From contig CBFIHE010000004.1 in NCBI GenBank assembly GCA_965662345.1, positions 62,001 through 126,000 of the forward strand: DNA of 64,000 nucleotides, read 5' to 3'. Positions 36,110-45,700 of the stretch are shown piece by piece; the stretch's first letter is position 1, and each line of letters opens with the position of its first letter. This DNA is from UBA6049 sp965662345 (GTDB taxonomy: Bacteria > Bacteroidota > Bacteroidia > Flavobacteriales_G > Salibacteraceae). Below the pieces are notes generated by a model. That model saw only the letters and a list, made by a program, of their open reading frames with translations. It searched no databases and was not told the origin of the DNA. The translations under genes were made by a program, and so were the position numbers.

Positions 36110-36313
36110 ATGCAAAATCTTATCAAGGTTAGACAATACAAGCCTAGTAGCCCTAGTATTTTCCTTAACTCGGTTTTGTTGCAGTTAGAAGCTGTAATAA
36201 ACAGGAATAGAGACCTACAGGAATACCAAAGACAAAACATTGCCTATACCCACTGGGAGCACAGCTACAACAACCAATTCGCACCATTCAAACTCAGCCA
36301 TTCGCATGAGTAA
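36110..36313 (+). CDS. Small hypothetical protein overlapping the glycosyltransferase start
   Basis: This 67-residue frame starts just after a -7 box and ends in ATGAGTAA, overlapping the next gene's ATG by 8 nt. The same sequence and overlap occur at cca and the pRiA4b ORF-3-like gene, which favours translational coupling. The protein is polar, with a basic start and QEYQRQNIAYTHWEHSYNNQ in its second half, and has no recognised domain. The start may be leaderless. It could also be a chance frame, since no homologue can be checked. Confidence 0.4.
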   Translation: MQNLIKVRQYKPSSPSIFLNSVLLQLEAVINRNRDLQEYQRQNIAYTHWEHSYNNQFAPFKLSHSHE

Positions 36314-37433
36314 ATTAAAATGTGTAATCATAGGCCCAGCTCACCCTCTTAGGGGTGGGATTTCTGCTACAGATGAAGCTCTAGCCAGCGCGATGCAAGA
36401 AAAGGGATATGAAACAGAAATAGTTTCGTTTACACTGCAATATCCAGAATTTCTATTTCCTGGCAAATCTCAATTTACAACAGATCCAGCTCCTAAAGAC
36501 CTGAGTATAAAACCACTCATTAACTCCATTAACCCCATCTCTTGGAAAAAAACTGCTACCCATATTAACGCGTTAGCACCTCAGCTTGTAGTCGTACGAT
36601 TTTGGCTACCCTTTTTAGGGCCTGCTTTAGGCAGTATACTGCGCATGCTAGATGACTCTATTATCATTATTGGTTTAACAGATAATGTTATTCCACACGA
36701 AAAGCGACCAGGAGACAGGGTGTTTACAGGATACTTCACCTATGCTTGCGATAGATTTATTACACTATCTGCATCTGTAAAAGAAGACTTAAAAACATTT
36801 ACACAAAAGCCTGCACTATACCTACCACATCCAATAAACGATCAATATGGTGAACAATTAAGCCCTCAACAGGCTCGTAAAACTTTAGGGTGGGATGAAG
36901 ATGGTAAGTATGTTCTCTTTTTTGGCTTAGTGCGTAAGTATAAAGGGTTGGATTTGTTGCTTGAAGCCTTCGCAACAGAACATCTAAAAAATGAAGACAT
37001 CAAATTAGTTGTTGCTGGAGAGTTTTATGATGACCCCGCAGCATATCAAGACATAGTAAGTGAACATGGGCTGCAAAACCGTATAACATTTATCAACGAG
37101 TATATTCCATCGGCAGATATAAAGCTCTATTTCAGTGCAGCCAACCTTGCTGCACAAACTTACCGTACAGCAACCCAAAGCGGTATTACACAAATAGCCT
37201 ATCATTTTGAATTGCCCATGCTGGTAACTGGAGTTGGCGGATTGCCTGAAATTGTTCCACACGATAAGGTGGGATATGTAACCACTCTAGACCCTGAAGA
37301 TATTGGAAAGCACATTGCGCTATTCTTCAATGAAAAGAAAGAAAGCGATTTTAGAGCGGCCGTTAAAGAAGAGAAAAAACGATTTGCATGGAGCACTTTT
37401 GTAGAGCGACTAACCTCATTTGCAAAAGAGTAA
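36306..37433 (+). CDS. Glycosyltransferase, GT4-like
   Basis: The protein has 375 residues from ATG 36306; a longer frame from 36240 adds a low-complexity TTT/NSH stretch and was rejected. The N-terminal Rossmann part begins KCVIIGPAHPLRGGIS, common in glycan transferases that start with a PxRGG loop. The C-terminal part has FFGLVRKYKGLDLLLEAF, the donor-binding VVAGEFYDD and the acceptor-side GVGGLPEIVPHDKVGYVT, typical of GT4. The donor sugar is unknown. It precedes MBOAT, SGNH-like and GH13 genes on the same strand, and may build or modify a surface glycan. Confidence 0.85.
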   Translation: MSKLKCVIIGPAHPLRGGISATDEALASAMQEKGYETEIVSFTLQYPEFLFPGKSQFTTDPAPKDLSIKPLINSINPISWKKTATHINALAPQLVVVRFWLPFLGPALGSILRMLDDSIIIIGLTDNVIPHEKRPGDRVFTGYFTYACDRFITLSASVKEDLKTFTQKPALYLPHPINDQYGEQLSPQQARKTLGWDEDGKYVLFFGLVRKYKGLDLLLEAFATEHLKNEDIKLVVAGEFYDDPAAYQDIVSEHGLQNRITFINEYIPSADIKLYFSAANLAAQTYRTATQSGITQIAYHFELPMLVTGVGGLPEIVPHDKVGYVTTLDPEDIGKHIALFFNEKKESDFRAAVKEEKKRFAWSTFVERLTSFAKE

Positions 37434-37509
37434 CGGAATAGACTTGCCCACTTTCTATTACTATTTTGGTCTGCTAGAAATCTATCAAAAGCAATAATCC
37501 AGTATAATC

Positions 37510-38958
37510 ATGCTCTTTAACTCGTTAGAGTTTGCGTTCTTTTTACCTGTAGTTTGGTTGTTGCACTGGCTGCTTTCAAAATTTGGCCTTCGTGCTCAAA
37601 ATGCAGTCACTGTAGGTGCTGGCTATTTCTTTTACGGATGGTGGGACCCTCGTTTTCTCTTACTCATACTTCTTAGCACGATCATAGATTATATTGCTGG
37701 ACTACGCATGGCCAAATGCCAAAAGAGTCGTGAAAGAAAGCCATGGTTGTACTTGTCTGTAGCCGTTAATCTAGGTCTCCTTATTTTTTTCAAATACTTC
37801 AATTTCTTTTCAGAAAGCTTTGTTCAAGCCTTTACTTTTTTTGGTGTTCAAGCAAACCCTATTACGCTTAACATTATTCTACCCGTAGGTATAAGCTTCT
37901 ATACCTTTCAAACCATGAGCTACACTATAGATGTATACCGTGGTAAGGTAAATAGCAGCAAAAACTTTATGGCGTTTGCAGCTTATGTAGGTTTTTTTCC
38001 ACAATTGGTAGCTGGCCCTATTGAAAGGGCTCAAAATCTACTCCCCCAATTCTTGGCTAAACGCACTTTTAGCTACACAAAAGGCATGGAGGGACTCACA
38101 CAAATAGCATGGGGCTTGTTCAAGAAAATGGTAATAGCAGATAGCTGTTCACCCATTGTAAATGCCATTTTTGAAAATCATGGAGCTTATAACTCCCCCA
38201 CGCTACTTTTGGGTTTATTTCTCTTTGCTTTTCAGATTTATGGTGACTTCTCTGGCTACTCAGATGTTGCCATTGGTACTGCCAAGCTATTTGGCATTAG
38301 ACTAATGACGAATTTTAGAACCCCCTATTTTTCAAGAGATATAGCCGATTTTTGGCGAAGATGGCATATTTCACTAACCACTTGGTTCAAAGATTACGTG
38401 TACATTCCAATTGGAGGAAACAGGCTCTCAAAAATCATTACAACGCGTAACGTACTTATTGTCTTTACAATAAGTGGTTTATGGCATGGAGCAAACCTCA
38501 CCTTTGTAGCTTGGGGTGTATACAACGCTCTCGTATTCTTGCCACTAATGCTTTTGAATAAACATAAAACCAAATCTGAGCTTGTTGAAAGCCAGAACAT
38601 ACTACCCAAGTTTAAAGAGCTAGTACAAATGAGTACTACCTTTCTGCAGGTTCTTATTGGGTGGGCATTCTTTAGAGCTCAATCCATGGAGCAGGCCACT
38701 AGCTACCTTGGATGTATCTTCTCCGTAAAATACAACGGTTTACCTTATGTATTTGGTATTGGTAAAGAAGAAGCATTACTCACCATTTGTTCAATTGCGT
38801 GTTTAATAGCAATAGAATGGCAAGGGAGACATTATAATCTGCCCATTGTTAGAGATAGTCAAAACCAGAAAATATTATTCATAGCAACGCTACTGCTAGC
38901 AATACTCATTTTTCTGTTTGGTGCTCCACAACAAGATTTCATCTATTTTCAATTCTAG
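37510..38958 (+). CDS. MBOAT family O-acyltransferase, AlgI-like
   Basis: The 482-residue multi-spanning protein has about ten membrane helices and the MBOAT signature. FYTFQTMSYTIDVYRGK and DFWRRWHISLTTWFKDYVYIP lie before the invariant histidine in SGLWHGANLTFVAWG. Members such as AlgI and PatA move an acyl group, usually acetyl, across the membrane onto extracellular polysaccharide. The stop is 2 nt from the next gene, which looks like the partner that completes transfer. An O-acetylation role for a surface glycan is inferred from family and context. Confidence 0.92.
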   Translation: MLFNSLEFAFFLPVVWLLHWLLSKFGLRAQNAVTVGAGYFFYGWWDPRFLLLILLSTIIDYIAGLRMAKCQKSRERKPWLYLSVAVNLGLLIFFKYFNFFSESFVQAFTFFGVQANPITLNIILPVGISFYTFQTMSYTIDVYRGKVNSSKNFMAFAAYVGFFPQLVAGPIERAQNLLPQFLAKRTFSYTKGMEGLTQIAWGLFKKMVIADSCSPIVNAIFENHGAYNSPTLLLGLFLFAFQIYGDFSGYSDVAIGTAKLFGIRLMTNFRTPYFSRDIADFWRRWHISLTTWFKDYVYIPIGGNRLSKIITTRNVLIVFTISGLWHGANLTFVAWGVYNALVFLPLMLLNKHKTKSELVESQNILPKFKELVQMSTTFLQVLIGWAFFRAQSMEQATSYLGCIFSVKYNGLPYVFGIGKEEALLTICSIACLIAIEWQGRHYNLPIVRDSQNQKILFIATLLLAILIFLFGAPQQDFIYFQF

Positions 38959-38960
38959 AC

Positions 38961-39857
38961 ATGCAAAAGTTCAGCTTACATACAGGTATATTGATTTCCC
39001 TCATTCTGGCCTTTGCTGTCTATTCATATCACCAGGCATCTGGCAGAGCCGATGCAAACTACGCCAAGGTAAGTTCTCCTGTACAGCGTAACTTGATTTT
39101 GGGAAATTCCAAGGCAGCTCAAGGACTCAATCCATCTGCATTGAAGAGGCACACAGGAATCGAGTTTTACAATTTTGCCTTTTCTGTTTTTGCATCGCCT
39201 TATGGCCCCGATTATACAGACTGCATTTTACGAAAACTAGACACTACAGCTAAGAACCAAACCTTCTTGCTTGCCATAGACCCTTGGAGTTTAGCAGTCA
39301 AGAGTAATGTTGGTGAAAACCCAGAAGCATTTAGAGAGCGAAACGGGTTTTTAACCCAAGGAGCACAGGTTACGGGCACTCCCAACTTTGGTTACCTCCT
39401 GCACCATTACGAGAGTAAATATTACAAGCTCTTCTTTCCAGATTCGCTCATGCGTGTGCATGAAAATGGCTGGTTACAAGTTAATTTAGACCTTTCAGAA
39501 GAAGGTATTGAAAGACGCACTTCTTTCACACTTCATTCCTACCAAGAAAAAGCCAGTGAACAAGTCATCTCGCGCACACGCCTCAACTGCTTAGTTGAAC
39601 TTATCGCTACGCTAAAAAAGTATGGCAAGGTTTATCTAATAAGACTGCCCGTAAATCCTGAGTTATACCAAATAGAAGAACAGCTCAGCCCTCATTTCAA
39701 CTCGTTTGTTAGCGCTGCCGTTTCATTAGCAAACGGCTATTTAGATTTTACGGGTAACAACCACAATTACACATATACAGACGGGGTACACCTTACACAT
39801 TTCGAAAATGAGCATCTTGCAAAGGTGATTTCCTCAACGATTAAAAACACTCCCTAA
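38961..39857 (+). CDS. SGNH-like partner protein of the MBOAT acyltransferase
   Basis: The 298-residue protein has one N-terminal membrane helix (signal anchor, SLHTGILISLILAFAVYSYH). It then has a weak SGNH hydrolase layout: LILGNSKAAQGLNPSAL as the nucleophile block (S in GNS) and YTDGVHLTHFENEHL as the last block (D and H). Periplasmic proteins of this sort, like AlgJ/AlgX, accept the acyl group from the MBOAT channel and place it on the polymer. It starts 2 nt after the MBOAT stop, so they are co-translated. The family is recognised by layout rather than by close matches. Confidence 0.7.
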   Translation: MQKFSLHTGILISLILAFAVYSYHQASGRADANYAKVSSPVQRNLILGNSKAAQGLNPSALKRHTGIEFYNFAFSVFASPYGPDYTDCILRKLDTTAKNQTFLLAIDPWSLAVKSNVGENPEAFRERNGFLTQGAQVTGTPNFGYLLHHYESKYYKLFFPDSLMRVHENGWLQVNLDLSEEGIERRTSFTLHSYQEKASEQVISRTRLNCLVELIATLKKYGKVYLIRLPVNPELYQIEEQLSPHFNSFVSAAVSLANGYLDFTGNNHNYTYTDGVHLTHFENEHLAKVISSTIKNTP

Positions 39858-39869
39858 ACCATTCATTTC

Positions 39870-41237
39870 ATGAGAATAAGTTACATCCCTATTTTAATCA
39901 CCTTACTAACTATTACGCTTCTTCGCTGCTCAAAAGAAGACAAAGACACACCTGTGGGTGATGCGGGTGTTGTTTATGCGCCCGTACCGTTGGAGTCTGT
40001 TCCGGCAAACGGAGATGTGGTGATGTATGAAGTAAATCTGCGTGCCTTTCCTGGAGGGAATTTGCAGGGAGTGCGAAGCAAATTAGACCACATTGCTTCC
40101 TTGGGAACCAATGTTATTTGGCTCATGCCCATCTATCCCGTTGGTACCGTAAAATCTGTCAACTCACCCTACTCCATTCGTGATTACACGGCTGTAGGCC
40201 CTGAATATGGCACCTTAACGGATTTAAGAGCACTCACGGATGAAGCTCATGCAAAAGGCATAGCAGTAATTTTAGACTGGGTAGCCAACCACACCGCTTG
40301 GGACCACCCGTGGGTAAGTGCAAATCCTGATTGGTATACGCAAGATAATGCGGGAAATATTATTCATCCGCCTGGTACAAACTGGGAAGATGTTGCAGAT
40401 TTAAACTACGACAATCCCCAAATGCGCGATGCGATGATTGCCCAAATGAGCTATTGGATTGCGCAAGCCAACATAGACGGTTTTAGATGCGATTACGCGG
40501 ATGGTGTACCCGAGGATTTTTGGCAAGAAGCCATTACAACTTTGGAAACCCAATACGGTAAGGATTTGATTCTGTTTGCAGAAGGAGAGCGCGAAGACCA
40601 TTTTCAAGCGGGATTCGATTTCACTTTTGGTTGGAGTTGGTACGGCAAACTGCAAGCCGTGTACAACGGTACATCAGTAGTGCAACTTTTTCTAAACCAC
40701 AATCAAACCTATGCCCAAATACCAGAGGGTAAACACCGTATACGGTTTACCACCAATCACGATGAATCTGCATGGAATGATACTCCAGTGAATCTCTTTA
40801 ACGGACAAGATGGAGCCTTAGCCGCATTTGCGGTAACCCTCTTTACAGGTGGCGCTCCGCTGCTTTACGGTAGTCAAGAAGTAGGAACGCAGACTACGGT
40901 TCCCTTCTTTTATACGAGTGAAATTGATTGGCTGCAAAACCCAGAAGTATTAAACGCCTACAAAGACATCATGTATGTTTATTCAACACACCACGCTGCC
41001 AGAACGGGGTTGAACACCTTTTATAACCACCCCAATATAGCTTGCTTCACAAAGGCCTCAGAGGAGGAAGAGCTAGTAATACTTATCAATTTAAGAAGCA
41101 GCGCCATTTCATATACACTACCATCGGCTTTGCAAGGTGTGGAGTTTAAAAATGCCTTTACAGAAGCACCCGAAAACCTGCCAGAGAACATACGTTTAGA
41201 TCCGTATGAATACCGTATTTGGTTTAGAGCGCAGTAA
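39870..41237 (+). CDS. GH13 alpha-amylase family lipoprotein
   Basis: The 455-residue protein has a lipoprotein signal ending ITLLRC (C20). The catalytic TIM barrel has the four GH13 regions: ILDWVANHTAWDH, GFRCDYADGVP (nucleophile D), LFAEGEREDHF (acid E) and FTTNHDESAW (D stabiliser). Near the C-terminus is the small domain with LVILINLRSSAISYTLP. It acts on alpha-glucans at the cell surface or in the periplasm. It follows the MBOAT/SGNH genes by 12 nt, yet its codon usage looks a little more GC-rich, so it may have joined the cassette later. The stop touches the convergent HupE gene. Confidence 0.88.
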   Translation: MRISYIPILITLLTITLLRCSKEDKDTPVGDAGVVYAPVPLESVPANGDVVMYEVNLRAFPGGNLQGVRSKLDHIASLGTNVIWLMPIYPVGTVKSVNSPYSIRDYTAVGPEYGTLTDLRALTDEAHAKGIAVILDWVANHTAWDHPWVSANPDWYTQDNAGNIIHPPGTNWEDVADLNYDNPQMRDAMIAQMSYWIAQANIDGFRCDYADGVPEDFWQEAITTLETQYGKDLILFAEGEREDHFQAGFDFTFGWSWYGKLQAVYNGTSVVQLFLNHNQTYAQIPEGKHRIRFTTNHDESAWNDTPVNLFNGQDGALAAFAVTLFTGGAPLLYGSQEVGTQTTVPFFYTSEIDWLQNPEVLNAYKDIMYVYSTHHAARTGLNTFYNHPNIACFTKASEEEELVILINLRSSAISYTLPSALQGVEFKNAFTEAPENLPENIRLDPYEYRIWFRAQ

Positions 41238-41795
41238 TTAGATTCGCTCTAAAATTAGAGTTAAGGCAACAAAAGAAGCTCCACCGCTTAAGAATAGCTG
41301 CCAACTGCGCTGTGAGACCTTTAATGCGTTCACTAAAATCCATTGTATGAAAAGCACTGCAGCAGCAAATAAAAGCTGACCCGCTTCTACTCCAAGGTTA
41401 AAAGATATTAATGGCATCACTACTGATTGCTCTCGACCTAATAAGCTCGTAAAATAGCCACTGAAACCCATGCCATGAATAAGACCGAATAAAGCAACGA
41501 GTGAATACCTAGCGGCATTCAGCTTTGTATTCTTACCAGGAAACAAGGCCAGTAGTGCTGTTGCTAAAATGGTAATAGCTATGCCTGATTCTACAAGAGC
41601 TGAATCCAATATTGGACCAGCAAAAGACACCCAAGCCAACGTAATAGAATGACCGAGAGTAAATGCAGTAATCATAAGTGCTACTTGTTTCATGTGCTTA
41701 TAGCTAAGCGGAGCTAACATTGCTAAAACAAAAAGCATGTGATCAAACCCTGCGGGGTCTAGAATGTGTTCAAATCCAAGTTGCAGCCAAATCAT
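41238..41795 (-). CDS. HupE/UreJ family membrane protein
   Basis: The 185-residue protein has about six membrane helices and the family start FEHILDPAGFDHMLFVLAML with the conserved histidines and DH pair. A second block GLIHGMGFSGY lies in the middle. HupE/UreJ members transport nickel or related metals, but many Bacteroidota versions have no known substrate. It follows the DUF6702 protein on the same strand, a pairing seen in related genomes. The 3' end directly abuts the stop of the GH13 gene. Confidence 0.8.
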   Translation of the reverse strand: MIWLQLGFEHILDPAGFDHMLFVLAMLAPLSYKHMKQVALMITAFTLGHSITLAWVSFAGPILDSALVESGIAITILATALLALFPGKNTKLNAARYSLVALFGLIHGMGFSGYFTSLLGREQSVVMPLISFNLGVEAGQLLFAAAVLFIQWILVNALKVSQRSWQLFLSGGASFVALTLILERI

Positions 41796-41908
41796 GAGTC
41801 AAAGAAAAACATCTAAATGAAACTACGCTAAAACTAGCCTATTGACAATTTGAATGAGTAGAACATTAAGGTATTGTGTCTTCTCACACCAGACTACCGT
41901 ACTGTACA

Positions 41909-42403
41909 TCAGTGAAACGATATACTGGTACTTGGGGAGTAACGCTCACACATAGATGTGGTCACCTCCTCTGTTTTTATATGCACTAAGTTTCTCTGCA
42001 TATCAAATAATTCAAAAAAAGCGGTGAAGGAAATGGTAGCTGATTGGGGTTCTTCTTCCACTGGAAAGTATACATAAATCCAGGTAGCATCGGCATTTGC
42101 TTCCTTACCGAGATACTTTAAGGGAATCTGCTTGTTATGAATTCGCAGTTGAAAATGATGATCTAAGTATTGGTGAATCAAAGAATCTGTAGTTGGGTTT
42201 TCCTCAACGCCAGAAATATTTAGTACTGGAGCATCGTAAGCCTCTCTTAATGCCCTCTCCAAATCATCGGTAAATAGCTTAACAGCCACTTCTACACGTT
42301 GATCTTCTTGGTCATATGCTACTTCTGCCACACCCACGTAAAACGGATGAGGTATCAAAAGCATACTTACTGAAAGCCAATAAAATAAGTTAATGAATAC
42401 CAT
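41909..42403 (-). CDS. DUF6702 family secreted protein
   Basis: The 164-residue protein begins with a hydrophobic signal (VFINLFYWLSVSMLLIPH) followed by HPFYVGVAEV, a typical start for DUF6702. Further blocks are VKLFTDDLERALREAY and ATISFTAFFELFDMQRNLVHI. The function is unknown; it is expected outside the inner membrane. With the HupE gene downstream it forms a likely two-gene unit. The C-terminus is rich in serine (PSTSISFH). Confidence 0.7.
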   Translation of the reverse strand: MVFINLFYWLSVSMLLIPHPFYVGVAEVAYDQEDQRVEVAVKLFTDDLERALREAYDAPVLNISGVEENPTTDSLIHQYLDHHFQLRIHNKQIPLKYLGKEANADATWIYVYFPVEEEPQSATISFTAFFELFDMQRNLVHIKTEEVTTSMCERYSPSTSISFH

Positions 42404-42710
42404 ATTGGGAACGAAGATAATTAACCCTTGCTACACAGCGCTTAAGTGAATCGTTAACAGAATTTTCACTCTGATTAATATTACGCTCATTTATAATAGC
42501 TTTTCTATTACCATAAATATTGAAACACTCTTACACGAAATCATTCAAATCATCTATTGCTATTTCACTAACAGTTTTGTTTACCACCTTTTCCAATGCC
42601 CCAGAGATAATAGAAATACGTACGGTTAAGAAAGGGATTCACAACACCCTTTTCACAAAAAAAGCCGCACTCTTACGAGTACGGCTTTGACTTTCTCATA
42701 GGCCAGAGAA
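42404..42710. other. Non-coding stretch between DUF6702 and the M4 protease gene
   Basis: This 307-nt AT-rich region contains the protease terminator at 42661-42688. A 56-codon plus-strand frame (42520-42690, TTG start) with a signal-peptide-like beginning crosses the terminator hairpin. I do not support it as a gene. No clear promoter box for the minus-strand DUF6702 gene was seen. Confidence 0.4.
42661..42688 (-). terminator. Terminator of the M4 protease gene
   Basis: AAAGCCG plus ACTC pairs with GAGT plus CGGCTTT around a TTAC loop, with one C-A mismatch. The A run on the plus side gives seven T on the minus strand. Confidence 0.8.
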
Positions 42711-45700
42711 TTAGTTGATCACCAACTGTCTACGTTCGTAAATACCTTCTGAATCAATGGATACGATATAATTTCCTGGAGCAAATCTGGAAATATCAAG
42801 GGTAGTGATTTCACCCGCTGCTGATTGTCTTTGTTCCAATACTTGACCGAGCATAGACATTACTTTCATATCAAACACCCTATTGGAATAAGCGCTCAAA
42901 TCAATATTTACCATTGATTTGGCTGGGTTAGGATACAACCCAATTGCCGCACCAGCACTAGCATCATCTATACCACCACAAATTTCTACGTTAACATAAA
43001 TAGGATTACGCTCAGAATAACAAGCGGGCTCTTCCAGTTTCCAATCATAGAAGAAGTAATAAAAACCAAGCGGATTAGAACCTGCAGAGCTACTTTTTAC
43101 ACTCACCAACCCGGGCGTATTATACGGATAAGATACACCAGAATTGTTTCTGTAAAGCTGTGCATTAGAGTTTCCATTTAAGCCCAATTGGTAATCGGTT
43201 CCGGGAGTTAAACTGAAGTCAAGGTCAACTCTAACTTCCCCATCTGGTATGTTTACCGTTTTACTTTGAAGCACCGTACCCGTTGCATCGCGTAGTTCAA
43301 TTGTTCTGTTGCCAGCAGCACCTGAATAAACCAGAACAGATTTAAGAGTAGCCTCACTAAGCACATCAAAAATCAGATATTGGTTCTGATTATTGAAAAT
43401 AGCACCACCACCCATTGTGTTGTTGGGAGCACCGCCATACACGGGCACTTGTGTAATTTCTTCTTCAACGTAGAAAGTATCAGAAACCAAAATGGATGAA
43501 ATATTCAACGTATCTCCTGTGTTTACAACATTACCTCCAGTTTGGGCATCGTACCATTTTAAGGTACCTGAACCAACTGCATTTGAAACTAAGTCAAAGG
43601 TTAGCCCTTGACACACCATTGTATCTAGTGATGCTGGCCCTTGCGACAAGTTTACATTTAAGCTGGAAGTTTGAACCGTTGAATCTGATCCAAAGCTATT
43701 GGTAACCGTTAATTTTACTGAATACACTCCATTTTGTGTGTAACGGTGAACTGGGTTTTGTAGCGTAGAAACAGAACCATCTCCAAAATCCCAAGACCAG
43801 CTAGCAGGTCCGTTGATTGATGCATCTGTAAAGGAATACTCTCCAGAACACGTATTCAAAGATGCCCATGAAAAGTCTGCCGTTGGTGGAGTATTTGGCA
43901 ACAGACAAGACCAATTCATTTCAAAGCCAGGGTTATTCACACCAGCATCTGCAAAAAAGCGAAGGGTAATTGAACCTCCACTAGATGTGATAGTACCTGG
44001 ATTTCCTGTGGTATTGCAATATTTACCAATAAGCGGAGCCGCTGTGGAATTTCCGTCAAAAATCTCTAAATAGTCATAATCGCATGTAGATCCTGATCCT
44101 GCCTCAATGTCAAAAACAGGAAAATCAATTTCTACAGCAGAAGCACCAACTGGCGATATAGTTATTGTGCTTAATTCACCATCTCCGTAATTACTATTGG
44201 GGCCTCCTGAATCGTATAGCTTACCGCTGCAAGCCGTTTGGGTAGCTGCAGTGCCAGAAATTGGCATAATAACGTTACAAGCTGCATTTGGACTTATGTA
44301 GATATAATCTTGAAGAACCAGTGTATCTGCACCGCAAACAGGCCCACCATCTGCAATTAATGTAACTGTAAAACTTCCTGTATCTGTGTACGTGTGAGTT
44401 GGACTTTGTTGTGTAGATGTTGTGCCATCACCAAAATCCCAACTAAATGTAGTTCCGTTAATGCTCAAGTTAGAAAAGTCAACCGTGTAAGGTACTGTGC
44501 ACGATTCTGTTCCCGAGGCAACTAGGTCTGCATTTGTGAAAGGCACATATGCTCCACCTACGCCCACTGCATACCATGCCTCTGTTACGGCATCTACTTG
44601 CGGAGAGCAACCTCCGAATAAGTCAATTGCACTTTGGATGGCATAAAATCTTGCATCAGCATAATTGGAAGACGGACTTAAATAGGTTGTAAGGTTACGG
44701 AATGCAACGGCACCAGCATCTGTAAATCCGATACCGTTTACGTTGTAGGCATTTCCTAAGTCATTGGTAGCTGCACCTCCATTAACCAACAAATAATACC
44801 AATAGTTAGACACTCCGCTATTGGTGTGTACCCCATTGTTATCATTCCAAAATTGACCGTCATAGCAATCGGGATTTCCCTGTTGATTGGGGTTAGACAT
44901 ACTACGTATAACCGTACCAATATCTTCTCCAATAAGCCAGTTAAAGTTAGATGGTCTTGCGAAGTGTTCAATAGACGCTCCAAAAATATCTGAAAACGAT
45001 TCGTTTAACGCACCCGATTCTCCTGCATAAATTAAGTCTGCAGAGAATGTGGTTAATCCGTGAGCAATTTCATGACCTGCAATATCCAAAGCAGTTAACG
45101 GAGTAATGCTTCCACCGTTCCCATCTCCGTATGTCATACGCTGACCATCCCAAAACGCATTTACGTTAGTTCCTAAACCAAAACCAACTAAATCTGCATG
45201 AACATAACTCCTCAAAGTAAACCCGCTACCATTAATGGAGTTTCTATTGTGCTCCTGTAACAGGTAGTCATACGTCATTTCTGCACCCCAATGTGCATCG
45301 GTGCCGTATTGATTTAAGTTACTGTTTACATTATTCCAAAAGTTGTCTGAATCTGTAAAGTCAGTGGCATTCGCATAAGAAGTTCCTAGATTCAGATTCT
45401 TGGTAGTGATACCGTTACCTCTGCCCGACTCCTGCAAGCGATAATTACCAGGCGATACACTGTCTGTAACAATAGCACGATTACCTGAATATACCGTTAC
45501 TGCAGTGCCGTTGGCATCTGCTGTATGTATAAGGTTCTCCTTCAGTAGAATATCACCTGAAAGCGCATCAACAAATACCAAGCTTCTGCTCAATGGTTGT
45601 TGCGCGTAGATGTTGAATTTCCAAGCTAGCTTTGCTTTGTTCTCTTGTTTGGCTTCAGACCTTACGTAGACTAATTCTCCATGCGGAAAGTAGGTAGCTT

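Noticed and set aside
36240..36305. Upstream extension of the glycosyltransferase
   Set aside because: The added residues are low-complexity and the Rossmann motif starts right after ATG 36306; the region is read in another frame by the small ORF.
42520..42690. 56-codon plus-strand frame with a signal-peptide-like start (TTG start)
   Set aside because: It runs through the terminator hairpin of the M4 gene, needs a rare start codon, has no promoter box, and its second half has no protein-like pattern.
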